Shown: positions 41,322 through 50,836 of the stretch, piece by piece
How positions within the stretch are numbered: position 1 is the stretch's first letter
Layout: each line of letters begins with the position of its first letter
DNA from: Solirubrobacterales bacterium
GTDB lineage: Bacteria; Actinomycetota; Thermoleophilia; Solirubrobacterales; Solirubrobacteraceae
Length of the DNA stretch: 64,000 nt
Direction: 5' to 3'
Assembly (NCBI GenBank): GCA_027315115.1
Contig: DAHUYQ010000039.1
Coordinates: 51,377-115,376 of the forward strand
Translations under genes and position numbers: made by a program
The notes under the pieces: generated by a model
The model's database searches: none
Seen by the model: the letters and a program-made list of their open reading frames with translations, nothing else
What the model was told of the DNA's origin: nothing

Positions 41322-43859
41322 GTGTCGCTCGTCAACATCATTCATCTCTACTGCGTGCGCCTCAAAGCGCGAGCCGTTCTCGCCCAGGAGACGTTTGCGA
41401 TTCTCGGCATTGCCGTCGGCGTCGCCTTGCTCTTCGCGGCGCAGATTGCGAGCGCGAGCCTCGACGGGTCGGTTGAACAACTCACAAACGGCATGATCGG
41501 CGGCGCGGCCGCCTATCAACTCTCGGCACGCAGTCCGGCAGGCTTCAGCGAAACGCTGCTGGACCGTACTCAGAAACTCGGTGGCGTAGCTCACGCGATA
41601 CCCGTTCTCGAAGAGCAAGCACTGCTGATTGGCCCAAGAGGCACCGGCGACGTGGACCTGCTCGCCAGCGATCCGCGCTACGTGCGGCATGCCGGACCGC
41701 TGCTCCGTCACTTCAGCAGCGCCGAGCTTGCTCGGCAAGAAGCGGTCGCGCTGACCAGCGCAACCGCCAAACAGGTCGGCATCGAACCATTTGAAGCAGT
41801 GAGCGCTGTGATCGACGGTCTGCACTCGCAAGCGACCGTGGCTGCCGTACTGAGCGAAGCCGATGTCGGCCAGCTCGCGCACAGTCCCGTGGCGGTCGCA
41901 CCGTTGGCCTACGCACAGAAGATCTCTGGCATGGAGGGCAGGCTCACCCAGATATACGTCCAGCCTGCTGCGGGCGCGGGAACTCGCGTGCAAGCCGAGC
42001 TCGAGCATCTCGCCAAAGGGCAGATGAACGTGCGACCTGCGAACTTCGCCACGACCTTGTTTGGCAAGGCAGCGGCGCCGGTGAATCAGTCCACCTCGAC
42101 ATTCGCGCTGATATGCGCGTTGGTCGGCTTCATGTTCGCCTACTGCTCCATGCTGCTGACGGTGGACCTGCGACGCGGCCTAGTGAGCGAGCTGCGCCGC
42201 TGCGGAGCAAGTCGGCGCGCAATCACCAAGACACTGCTGTTCGACGCGTTTGCGCTCGGCGCGATCGCCTCAGTGGCCGGGTTGGCGATCGGCGACGCGC
42301 TGTCGCTGCTGCTGTTCAGCGCCAACCCCGGCTACCTGAGCTTCGCGTTTCCGATCGGAGCGCAACGGATTATCACCTGGCAGAGTGCCGGCATCAGTGT
42401 GGCCGTCGCGATGCTTGCTGCGAGTGTCGGCGTGCTGCACCCCATGCGCGACATCTTGAGCCGCATGCCTGCGCATCGTTGTTGGAGGGGCGTCGAGCGT
42501 GCACGCGGCTGGATGCTCATGTCGATGCTCGTCGGTGGCTTGGCCTGTTTGGCGGGCACAACCTCGATCCTGCTGCTTGCCCCTCAGAGTGCAGTCGTCG
42601 GCGTAATTATGCTCCTGCTGGCGACGACGTTGCTTATGCCGCTAGCGACAGAAGCGGCGATCGCGCTCTTCGCCCGCCTGCAGGGCATGCTCGGCCGTGC
42701 CGCGACCGGGATCGCGCTGGCCGAACTCCGCAACGTGAAGGCGCGACCCCGCTCGGTTGCGATAGCTGCGACTACCGGCATCGCCGTGTTCGCGACCGTG
42801 ACCATTCAGGGTTCCCACATCAACCTGCAGAACGGCATCGACAGGCTCGCCGGACAGCTCTCGGGAATCGCCAGTGTGTGGGTGCTCCAGTCTGGCCAGC
42901 AGAACACCCTCGCTACGATGCCATTTTCTGACGGCTACGCCTCACGCATCGAACGACTGCCTGGCATCCGAAGCGTCGCCAGCTACCGTGCGGGCTTCCT
43001 GGACATCGGCGACCGCAGGATCTGGGTGCTTGCGCCGCCGCCGAGCGTCGATGCGATCCCATCGAGCCAGATCATCGACGGGAACCTCGCGCAGGCGACA
43101 TCGAGGCTGCGCAGCAGCGGCTGGGCGGTACTCTCTGAAGTGCTCGCAAGCGAACGTCACCTGCGCGTGGGCAGCAAGTTCACCCTGCCAAGCGCTGAGC
43201 CGATCAGGATGAGAGTGGCGGCAACCATCAGCAATCTCGGATGGCCACCTGGCGCGATTTTGCTATCGAGCGCTGACTTCACGCGAGCGTGGGGCTCGAC
43301 CAATCCAACTGCCTATGACGTGACGCTCTCGCCTGGCGCCTCCCCCGCGCGTGTCGCAGCTGCGATCCGCCACACGCTCGGTCCTGCGTCCGGGCTGAGC
43401 GTGCAGACCGAGCGCCAGCGTGAAGCGACGCAGATCGAAGTCAGCAAGCACGGCCTGAGTCGATTGGCGCAAATCGCGATCCTCGTGCTGATCGCGGGAG
43501 TACTCGCCACCGCCGCCTCGCTCGGCGCGGCCATATGGCAGCGCCGTGGACGTTTCGCGCGTTTGAAGCGAGAAGGCATCGAGACCGCGACGCTCTGGGC
43601 CGCGCTGATGTGGGAGGGTGGGCTGCTGACCGGCTGCGGATGCCTTGCAGGCGCGGCGGCCGGCGCCTACGGTCAGCTGTTGCTCAGCCACGCCCTGATC
43701 GCCGCCACCGGCTTCCCCGTCATCCTCTCGCCGGCGATTCCACTCGCCGTCGGCTGCGTCGTGCTTGTCACCGTCGTGGTGGCCGCGATGATCGCGATTC
43801 CTGGCTATCGCGTTGCCAGCGTGCCGCCGTCGTCGAGTGGCGTCACCACCCGAACATGA
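41322..43859 (+). CDS. FtsX-like ABC permease
   Basis: An 845-residue permease. It has an N-terminal helix (AILGIAVGVALLFAAQIA), an extracytoplasmic domain (to about 250), three helices with the FtsX block (FMFAYCSMLLTVDLRRGLVSELRRCGASRRAI), a middle pair of helices, a second extracytoplasmic domain and a second three-helix FtsX block ending VASVPPSSSG. This is the ten-helix layout of macrolide/lipoprotein-type permeases. GTG 41322 has GAGGTAAGG immediately upstream. It is the last gene of the PadR-ABC-ABC-FtsX operon. Substrate unknown; possibly a peptide or lipid. Confidence 0.92.
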   Translation: MSLVNIIHLYCVRLKARAVLAQETFAILGIAVGVALLFAAQIASASLDGSVEQLTNGMIGGAAAYQLSARSPAGFSETLLDRTQKLGGVAHAIPVLEEQALLIGPRGTGDVDLLASDPRYVRHAGPLLRHFSSAELARQEAVALTSATAKQVGIEPFEAVSAVIDGLHSQATVAAVLSEADVGQLAHSPVAVAPLAYAQKISGMEGRLTQIYVQPAAGAGTRVQAELEHLAKGQMNVRPANFATTLFGKAAAPVNQSTSTFALICALVGFMFAYCSMLLTVDLRRGLVSELRRCGASRRAITKTLLFDAFALGAIASVAGLAIGDALSLLLFSANPGYLSFAFPIGAQRIITWQSAGISVAVAMLAASVGVLHPMRDILSRMPAHRCWRGVERARGWMLMSMLVGGLACLAGTTSILLLAPQSAVVGVIMLLLATTLLMPLATEAAIALFARLQGMLGRAATGIALAELRNVKARPRSVAIAATTGIAVFATVTIQGSHINLQNGIDRLAGQLSGIASVWVLQSGQQNTLATMPFSDGYASRIERLPGIRSVASYRAGFLDIGDRRIWVLAPPPSVDAIPSSQIIDGNLAQATSRLRSSGWAVLSEVLASERHLRVGSKFTLPSAEPIRMRVAATISNLGWPPGAILLSSADFTRAWGSTNPTAYDVTLSPGASPARVAAAIRHTLGPASGLSVQTERQREATQIEVSKHGLSRLAQIAILVLIAGVLATAASLGAAIWQRRGRFARLKREGIETATLWAALMWEGGLLTGCGCLAGAAAGAYGQLLLSHALIAATGFPVILSPAIPLAVGCVVLVTVVVAAMIAIPGYRVASVPPSSSGVTTRT

Positions 43860-44243
43860 GACGTGCGGGCCTGCCCGCTGCCCAGACCGGCGAAAAATAG
43901 CGACGTATCGCTATACGCGCGAGCAGTCGCACGTCAGCCTATGCCGCGGAGAGTGAGCGGGGCGCGCAACGCCAAGCCTCCTCGTCACCGAGCGGCCTCC
44001 CAAAAACGCCCGGTGTACCCCGACCACATGAGGGCAGCGTTGCGCGCACTCGCTTTCCCGTTCATCGCCGATCGCCGATTCTGAAATGGAATGCCCAAAG
44101 CGCCACACCAAGCTGCCGTCCGCGAGCCGTCGACCGAGGGAGGACGCCATGCCCTCCGCCTGCTGTTACAGGCCTTGCTGCGCCCCGTCAAGAGAACGTA
44201 GATCGTCGAGCGGCAGCGCTCGACGCTACCCCCTCCAAGCCCG
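43860..44243. other. Intergenic stretch downstream of the export operon
   Basis: About 385 bases. Short overlapping frames on both strands lack motifs and ribosome binding sites. No terminator hairpin with T-tract was found. I see no feature here. Confidence 0.4.
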
Positions 44244-44678
44244 ATGACCGACTGCGTCACCATCCCCGAGCAGGTCGGTCTACGTTGCGCGCTGCTCGAG
44301 CTGCTCGCCGGCGAAGGACGGGAGATGGCCGACCACGCAGTCCCACCCCTCCTTGAAGGCCAACGCAACACAACGCAAGCCAGGGCTTGCTGCATGCGCG
44401 TCGAAGCCGTCGCACGGCTGCTCGACGACATGGGCTGGTTTCCCTCCCCTCAGGGGACCTGCGAGGTCGACATCACCAAGCACGCCTGGCCGGCAGTGCG
44501 CGCCCTGCAGATCTTCATCGCGAGGCAGGAAGAACTCATCAGACGCGAGGCGGCGCTCAACGACCCGGAAGCCGCGGGCACAGCGATGGGTCGCCGTGAG
44601 GACGCGCGCACAGCGCTGGAGCAGATCGAAGCGGCTTGCGCACGAGCCGGCATCGACGTGCGCAAGCCGGCGCCGTAG
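44244..44678 (+). CDS. Hypothetical protein
   Basis: A 144-residue protein with Cys-rich N-terminal half and a helical C-terminal half (AVRALQIFIARQEELIRREAALNDPEAAG ... REDARTALEQIEAACARAGIDV) that could form a coiled coil. No signal peptide. The start is uncertain; ATG near 44325 is also possible. No family was recognised. Confidence 0.5.
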   Translation: MTDCVTIPEQVGLRCALLELLAGEGREMADHAVPPLLEGQRNTTQARACCMRVEAVARLLDDMGWFPSPQGTCEVDITKHAWPAVRALQIFIARQEELIRREAALNDPEAAGTAMGRREDARTALEQIEAACARAGIDVRKPAP

Positions 44679-44978
44679 CACCGGGGAACGAGCTTGAGGT
44701 TGTTGGCATGATGTCTGGCTCTCATCAGGCGCTTGAAGCAAGCCGGCGGTGGGTCGATTCGGCCAGGCCAGCGGCATGTTTCGGTAGCCGTGCAGCCAGG
44801 AGGCGGCGAGGGGCTCTGGGCTGCCTGGGCAATCTTCGGCCACCCGGTGGCCGAGGTCTCGATCGCGCGGTGTCGCTGGCCGCTATCGCATTTCCCGATG
44901 CCGGCTGGCGGTCATGCGGCGCTGCGCGGTCGAACAAACCAGGTTGCGGGAGAGCGTGTCTGTGATGGACGGGCGGCC
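44679..44978. other. Intergenic stretch before the MMPL gene
   Basis: About 300 bases. The MMPL reading frame is open across much of it, but this part does not resemble the family N-terminus. No other feature seen. Confidence 0.35.
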
Positions 44979-47111
44979 GTGATCGGGTGGGGTATCGCGG
45001 TGTTGGCGCGGCTTGGATGGTGGCGGGGCGTGGTTTGCGTGATCGTGCTGGCTGGTCTGGCGGTGTGGGCGTTGCCGGTTGCGGGGTCGTTGCGTGGTGG
45101 TAGCCGGCAGTTCCAGGCGGCGGGCTCGGGGTATGAACGCGCCAACGGGTTGTTTGAGCGTGCGACTGGTCAGCGTGCTTATTACGGGCTGCAGGCGCTG
45201 TTGAGAGCCCGCGACGGCATGGCCTCTGGCGTGCCTGCGGCCGAGGCGGAGCGGCAGGTCGGGATGCTGCTGGCGCGAGCACACGGGTTCCAGCGCATCC
45301 GGGACTGGCGGCCAGGCGGGCATCGTGTGCTGCTGATGGCGGCGTTTGGCACGCCGGCGGAGTCGGTGGCGGCTGCGAGGCGCCTGGGTGACTGGCGCGC
45401 ATCCCGGACGGGTCGCGCGGGGCTTGCGGGTTGGCGGATGCTGGTCGGAGGGCCTGATGTTGCGTTTGGCGAACTGGAAGCGCGGACTCGTGCTGCCGCG
45501 GACCGGGTAGAGCTCTTGGCGGCGCCGCTTTTGTTGTTGATGTGCGTGCTGGTGTTTGGCGGCGTGGCGTGGGTGTTGCCGATGCTCGTTGGACTGGTAA
45601 CGGTGGTGGTCGTCTTTGCGGTGTTGGGGCTGCTGGATGCGCTGGGTGTGGGGATCTCGATCTACGCGCTGCCGGCCGTGACGGGTTTGGCGTTGGGGTT
45701 GAGCGTGGATTACAGCCTGCTGCTGGTCGGCCGCTACCGCGAGCAGACCCATGATCGGACGGGCCGGCTGGTGGCTTTGGCGGGCAGGACCGTGATCTTG
45801 AGCTCTTTGACGATCGCGGCGGCGATGCTCTGCCTGACCGTGATCCCGCTGGGATTTCTGGTGTCGCTTGGGATCGCGGGCGCTCTGACCGCCGTTACCG
45901 CTGGTGTGACAGCGCGGCTGCTGATACCCGCGGCGCTACGCCTGCTTGGCGGGCGTGTCGCTCTCGCGCCGCGGGTCGGCAGAAGCCCGAGCGGACGGGG
46001 ATGGCGGCATCTGGCGGGCTGGGTGGCAGCGCGGCCGCTCCCGGTCGCCGGCGTGACAATCGGTCTGCTGTTGGCGGCCGGCACGCCGCTTACGGGTTTG
46101 AGCTGGCAGCCGCCAAGCGCACAACTGCTGCCGCCAGGCGCGGAAAGCCGGATGCTCGAAGACGCGCTGGCCAAAGAGCACGGGGCTGACGCGGCGGCGG
46201 CGATCTACACGATCTATCGGCCGGCGCGGCATGGCATCTCCGCCAAAGCGCTCGCTGAGCATCAGGCGCAGATCGTGGCCAGGCGTGCGCGGATGACAGG
46301 GCCGCTGTATCTGGGCTACCGCACATGGCAGATCAGCGTGCTGCCCCACGGAGCGGCAAACTCGCCCGCCAACCAGCGGCTGCTGGCCAAGATCCAAACG
46401 ATCGACGCAAGCGCGGGCGCCGCAGCGGGCGGCATCACAGCATTCGCCGCCGATCAACACCAGACGATCGCGGGCCGGCTGCCGCTCGCGCTTACGATCC
46501 TGGCGCTGGTCATCGCCAGCTCCCTCTGGATCGCCACAGGGTCGGTCGTGATCGCCGCCAAGGCAGTGCTGATGGCGGCGCTCAGCGCCACCGCCGGCAT
46601 CGGGCTGCTGATCGCGATCCTTGGGCCTATCGAAGAGGCCGACCTGATCTTCATGGGCGCGGTCGCGCTCGCGCTCTCCGCCGACTACGAGCTGTTCCTG
46701 ATCTCCCGCATCGCAGAAGCCCGCCGCGACGGCCTATCCAACACCCCCGCGGTCACAGCCGGACTCCGCCGCACAGGCCCGCTCATCAGCTCCGCGGCAC
46801 TGCTGTTCATCACAGCCGTAGCGCCGCTGGCGCTGAGCTCGCTGAGCTTCGCCAGACAGTTCGGGATCGGCGCCACGCTCACCATCGCCATCGACGCCAC
46901 ACTCGTGCGCGCGCTACTGGTACCCGCGCTCATGATCCTCCTGGCAGACCGCAACTGGTGGTCACCAGCCGCCCTTGCCCGGCTGCACACCCGCATCCAG
47001 AGCCCGCGGCGCTCCCCCAACAGCGATGACCTCCGGCCGGCGGCCGGACCAAACACCCAGCGTCGTGCGCAGCGCCGCTGCGCAGCGGCGGCGCAAACTG
47101 GAGGCGAGTGA
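44979..47111 (+). CDS. MMPL/RND-family membrane transporter
   Basis: About 710 residues from GTG 44979. It has an N-terminal helix (GVVCVIVLAGLAVWALPVAG), first loop with GFQRIRDWRPGGHRVLLM, a helix block containing SVDYSLLLVGRYREQ near 245, a long second loop, and a second block with ALSADYELFLISRIAEARRDG near 570. These paired D-Y motifs are the proton-relay signature of MMPL proteins. It is smaller than the MMPL protein at 13.8-16.1 kb. Its stop is followed one base later by a PadR gene, so regulator and pump are coupled. Confidence 0.9.
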   Translation: MIGWGIAVLARLGWWRGVVCVIVLAGLAVWALPVAGSLRGGSRQFQAAGSGYERANGLFERATGQRAYYGLQALLRARDGMASGVPAAEAERQVGMLLARAHGFQRIRDWRPGGHRVLLMAAFGTPAESVAAARRLGDWRASRTGRAGLAGWRMLVGGPDVAFGELEARTRAAADRVELLAAPLLLLMCVLVFGGVAWVLPMLVGLVTVVVVFAVLGLLDALGVGISIYALPAVTGLALGLSVDYSLLLVGRYREQTHDRTGRLVALAGRTVILSSLTIAAAMLCLTVIPLGFLVSLGIAGALTAVTAGVTARLLIPAALRLLGGRVALAPRVGRSPSGRGWRHLAGWVAARPLPVAGVTIGLLLAAGTPLTGLSWQPPSAQLLPPGAESRMLEDALAKEHGADAAAAIYTIYRPARHGISAKALAEHQAQIVARRARMTGPLYLGYRTWQISVLPHGAANSPANQRLLAKIQTIDASAGAAAGGITAFAADQHQTIAGRLPLALTILALVIASSLWIATGSVVIAAKAVLMAALSATAGIGLLIAILGPIEEADLIFMGAVALALSADYELFLISRIAEARRDGLSNTPAVTAGLRRTGPLISSAALLFITAVAPLALSSLSFARQFGIGATLTIAIDATLVRALLVPALMILLADRNWWSPAALARLHTRIQSPRRSPNSDDLRPAAGPNTQRRAQRRCAAAAQTGGE

Positions 47112-47112
47112 A

Positions 47113-47715
47113 ATGCCCAGGCGCACATCCCCCGAGGATCTGGCCGCGCTGACGCCCACACAGTGGCTGGTGCTGACGCTGCTGATCGAGAAGCCAAGCT
47201 ACGGATACGAGACCGCCGCACGCTACGACCGGCGATTCGGCAGCTTCCTGCCGGCAAGCAGAACCCTCATCTACAACGCACTCGACCGCCTCTATGAGGA
47301 AGGTCTCGCTGAGCCTCGCCAGCCCGTGCTGCCGCCGGCGCACGGCACACGGCGCAAACCCATGCGAGTCACCTACGCCGCCACGCCCGAAGCGGCACGC
47401 GCGCATCAGGGCTGGCTCACCGGGCCTATCAAGGCCGACCGCTGGCATCGAGAAATGCTTGCCAGGGTCGCAAGCGCTCACCTCCACGGCCCCACCCTCA
47501 CCCAGCAGACCCTCGACAGGTACGCCCACTACGCACAGCTCCACCAGCAGCGCATCCAGCAACTGGCCGAGCAGCAGGCAGCCGGCGGGCCGCAAGACCT
47601 GCGGGCGCTGATGACCAACCAGCTACTGGCCGAGCAGCAAGCCGCCACCCAAGCACACATCGCCTGGGCCAAAGCCGCCCGCCACGCAGTCGAGGAATCC
47701 GCGGATGACCAATAG
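47113..47715 (+). CDS. PadR-family transcriptional regulator
   Basis: A 200-residue PadR regulator: winged helix LTPTQWLVLTLLIEKPSYGYETAARYDRRFG, LIYNALDRLYEEGLAEPRQP, VTYAATPEAARAHQGWL, then a helical C-terminus with several Gln/Glu-rich segments (LAEQQAAGG). ATG 47113 has GGAGGCGAG directly upstream and lies one base after the MMPL stop; the frame itself reaches back into the MMPL gene. It probably controls the pump gene with a ligand sensed by the C-terminal helices. Confidence 0.9.
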   Translation: MPRRTSPEDLAALTPTQWLVLTLLIEKPSYGYETAARYDRRFGSFLPASRTLIYNALDRLYEEGLAEPRQPVLPPAHGTRRKPMRVTYAATPEAARAHQGWLTGPIKADRWHREMLARVASAHLHGPTLTQQTLDRYAHYAQLHQQRIQQLAEQQAAGGPQDLRALMTNQLLAEQQAATQAHIAWAKAARHAVEESADDQ

Positions 47716-47812
47716 CAGCCGACTCCAGCGGGCAAGCACGTTCACCTCCCTGTCAACGTCAGGCGAGATGCTCGCCGCCAGGCACAAGAAGACTCTGCGG
47801 TGATCCAGAGCG

Positions 47813-48031
47813 ATGCCTGAACGCGAAAGCCATGAGCGGCACGGCGATGGCCCCGACTCTCGTGAGGCCAAGCCGGGCAACGCACGCGCGAGCGAGATGC
47901 TGCGGCTCCGGGAGATCGAGCATCTGACGTTGAGGGAGATCGGCGAGCGCTACGGCTTGACCAGCGAGCGGGTGCGCCAAATCCTCAACCGCCATCGACG
48001 CTCGCTCCAGTCACAGTCATTATCGGAGTAG
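47813..48031 (+). CDS. Small sigma-70 region 4-like HTH protein
   Basis: A 72-residue protein. The C-terminal half LRLREIEHLTLREIGERYGLTSERVRQILNRHRRSL is a clear sigma-70 region 4 helix-turn-helix, including the SERVRQI helix. There is no region 2 or 1.1, so it cannot act as a normal sigma factor. The Arg/Glu/His-rich N-terminal half is disordered. It might bind the -35 element or another protein. Confidence 0.6.
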   Translation: MPERESHERHGDGPDSREAKPGNARASEMLRLREIEHLTLREIGERYGLTSERVRQILNRHRRSLQSQSLSE

Positions 48032-48299
48032 GGCCTCAACTCGGGGCTCGCCCCCGACCCGTTCGTGCCGCGCCGCAGCCATATGCCGATTCGCATGGCG
48101 GCGGGTGCGCCACCGCGTAGACGCCGCCCAGGTAGGTCCCTCCCGGGCGCCAGCGCCGGGTAGCCGTGTTCAGGCAGTGCGCTCGCGTGAAAGCTGACAC
48201 GCACGTCCTGGCTGATCGAGAGCCTGTGCGGCAGGTGCACCGCGCTAGGTTGAGCCAACCCCGATGCTCGGGCCGCACGCCAGCCTGAGCGCAAGCACA

Positions 48300-49562
48300 A
48301 TGCCGACACTCGACCAGCCCGCCGCCACGCCTGAGGAGAGCTCGCCGCTCGCCTCGGGCGACGCCGGCGCGGGCGGCGCCCGCCCCGCGCGGATGCCGCG
48401 CGGCCTGGTGGCGCTGCTGGCCTTCGCCTGCGGCGCGACGGTCGCCAACCTGTACTACATCCAGCCCCTGCTGAGCGTGATCGCGCACGATCTCTCGGTC
48501 TCCAACGGCACCGCCGGGCTGCTGGTGACGTGCGCGCAGGTCGGCTACGTCGCCGGCCTTGTGTTCCTGGTCCCGCTCGGGGACATCCTCGAGCGCAGAC
48601 AGCTGATCTGCACGATCCTGCTGGGGACCGCCGTCGCGCTGGCCGCGTGCGCCGCGAGCCCCGACTTCGGCGCGCTCGCCGCCGCACTCGTGCTCGTCGG
48701 CGTGCTCTCCGTGGTCGCGCAGATCCTGGTGCCGCTCGCCTCCGCGCTCGCCGGCCCGCAGGAGCGCGGACAGGTGGTTGGGACGGTGATGAGCGGACTG
48801 CTGATCGGCATCCTCTCGGCCCGCACGCTCAGCGGCCTGGTCGCCCAGCTCGGCGGCTGGCGCCTGGTCTTCGGCCTCGCCGCCGGCCTGACGGTGCTGC
48901 TCTCGCTCGCCCTGGCCTGGAAGCTGCCGAAAGCCGACGCCACCGAGCGGGTGCGTTACCGCTCCGCGCTGCTCTCGGTGATCACGCTGATCGCCCAGGA
49001 GCCCGTCCTGCGCCAGCGCATGATCCTCGGGGCACTCGGCTTCGGCTGCTTCTCGGTGCTGTGGACCTCGATCGCCTTCCTGCTCAGCTCGCCCCCCTAC
49101 GGCTACGACGAGGCCGTCATCGGCCTGTTCGGGCTGGCCGGCGCCGCGGGCGCGCTGATCGCTCCCGTCGCCGGAGGGCTGACCGACCGCGGCCACGGCC
49201 GGCTCGCGCTCGCCGGATTCCTGCTCGTGCTGCTCGCGAGCTGGGGGCTGCTGGCGCTCGGCAAGTCATCCCTTGCGGCGCTGATCGCCGGCATCGTGGT
49301 GATGGACCTCGGCGTGCAGGGCGCGCACATCTCCAACCAGGCCGCCATCTATCGCCTGCACGCGCAGGCCCGCTCACGCCTGACCACCGCGTACATCGTC
49401 TCGATGTTCCTCGGCGGAATCCTCGGCTCGACCCTGTCGAGCACGCTTTATGCCGCCGACGGCTGGACGGCGATCTGCGTGCTCGGAGCCGCGCTGGCGG
49501 CCGTCGCGATCCTCACGCTGGCCGCCACCCGTCGCGTGGACGCACCGGCGGCAGCCTCCTAG
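48300..49562 (+). CDS. MFS transporter
   Basis: About 420 residues with 12 hydrophobic segments. It has a Pro/Ala-rich cytoplasmic N-terminus, LLAFACGATVANLYYIQPLL as first helix, and LVPLGDILERRQLICTILLG after helix 2 in the motif A position. This start pattern (YYxQPLL) is common in small-molecule exporters of the sugar/drug type. ATG 48300 is chosen to avoid a long unlikely leader. There is no adjacent regulator. Confidence 0.9.
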   Translation: MPTLDQPAATPEESSPLASGDAGAGGARPARMPRGLVALLAFACGATVANLYYIQPLLSVIAHDLSVSNGTAGLLVTCAQVGYVAGLVFLVPLGDILERRQLICTILLGTAVALAACAASPDFGALAAALVLVGVLSVVAQILVPLASALAGPQERGQVVGTVMSGLLIGILSARTLSGLVAQLGGWRLVFGLAAGLTVLLSLALAWKLPKADATERVRYRSALLSVITLIAQEPVLRQRMILGALGFGCFSVLWTSIAFLLSSPPYGYDEAVIGLFGLAGAAGALIAPVAGGLTDRGHGRLALAGFLLVLLASWGLLALGKSSLAALIAGIVVMDLGVQGAHISNQAAIYRLHAQARSRLTTAYIVSMFLGGILGSTLSSTLYAADGWTAICVLGAALAAVAILTLAATRRVDAPAAAS

Positions 49563-49679
49563 AGGCGCCACGCCCACTCTGCGCAGCCTGCTCGACATCG
49601 GCAGGCAGCCACCGTTCGAAAGGGCCTATGCTGAGCAGACGGCGGCTGGAGACTCTCCTGTGAGAAGGCGCACCTAGAG

Positions 49680-50600
49680 ATGGCCCGCATGCTGGTGACC
49701 GGAGCGTCCGGTTACGTGGGTGGCCGGCTGGTGCGCGAGCTCTGTAGGCTCGGCGAGCCGGTCGGGTGCGTCGCGCGCGACCCGAGCCGGGTGAGCTTCG
49801 ATCCGGCCGTCACGGTGCACCGCGCCGACCTGCTTCTCCCGGACTCCCTGAGCGCGATCGGGGACGGCTACACGACGGCCTATTACCTCGTTCACTCGAT
49901 GGGTCGTGGCGGTGACTCCGACTATGAGACACGTGACGCCACCGCGGCAGCAAACTTCGCCCGTTTCGCCAGCGTGGCCGGCATCGAGCGGGTCGTCTAC
50001 CTCGGCGGTCTCGGCGATCGTCCCGCCTCAAAGCACCTGCGCTCGCGCCTGCGGGTCGGGGAGATCCTGCGTGACGATGGGCCGCCGCTGACATGGTTCC
50101 GCTCCGGGATGGTGGTCGGAGCAGGCTCAGAGAGCTACCGGACGCTGCGCTCACTGGTGGAGCGCCTGCCGGTGATGCTCGCCCCGTCGTGGCTGTCCAC
50201 CCCCACCCAGGCGATCGCCATCGCCGACGTGGTGCGCTACCTCCTGCAGGCCCCTCGCATCCCGCAGACCCGCTCGCGCGAGATCCAGATCGGGTCAGCC
50301 GAGATCCTCACCTACGGTCAGATGCTCGACCTGATGGCGGACGCGCTGGGCCTGCGCCGGCGCCCACGCATCCCCGTGCCGCTGCTCACACCATGGCTCT
50401 CCTCGCACTGGATCGGGCTCGTGACACCCGTAGACGCCGGCGTCGCAAGGCCACTGATCGAGGGCCTCTCAACCGACACGACCATCACCGACCCCTCGGG
50501 CATGGATCTGTTCGACTTCCGGCCGCGATCCTTCCAGCAAGCGCTGCTGGAGGCGATCGCCGAGGAGCAGACGCGACTGGCCGCGGGGTCGAGCCGGTGA
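49680..50600 (+). CDS. NAD(P)-binding atypical SDR / NmrA-like protein
   Basis: A 306-residue protein with the Rossmann GASGYVGGRLVREL (residues 8-21), AYYLVHSMGRGG near 67-78, and VYLGGLGDR near 105. The YLVHSMG pattern is typical of an uncharacterised NAD(P)H-binding family in actinobacteria. The SDR catalytic YxxxK is absent, so it may be a sensor or a reductase acting on a quinone-like substrate. Cytoplasmic. Confidence 0.85.
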   Translation: MARMLVTGASGYVGGRLVRELCRLGEPVGCVARDPSRVSFDPAVTVHRADLLLPDSLSAIGDGYTTAYYLVHSMGRGGDSDYETRDATAAANFARFASVAGIERVVYLGGLGDRPASKHLRSRLRVGEILRDDGPPLTWFRSGMVVGAGSESYRTLRSLVERLPVMLAPSWLSTPTQAIAIADVVRYLLQAPRIPQTRSREIQIGSAEILTYGQMLDLMADALGLRRRPRIPVPLLTPWLSSHWIGLVTPVDAGVARPLIEGLSTDTTITDPSGMDLFDFRPRSFQQALLEAIAEEQTRLAAGSSR

Positions 50601-50836
50601 GCGAGCGGGCAGCCGCCGCCTGCGCCCGCGCTCGCTGACCCGCTGAGGACGAGCGCCTCGCCACCGAGATCGCCGACGCGAGCCAGCTCACCCGATGCTA
50701 CGCCCGGCGCGCCGCCGAGTACCGCTATCTCGCGGTCGCAACCGCTCCGAGGCGCGCGGCGCCGTAGGCGGCTGATCCTCAGCAATTACGGCGGTTAGCT
50801 GAACCGGCCCCGCCGCGTTGTGTGAGACTGGCGCGC

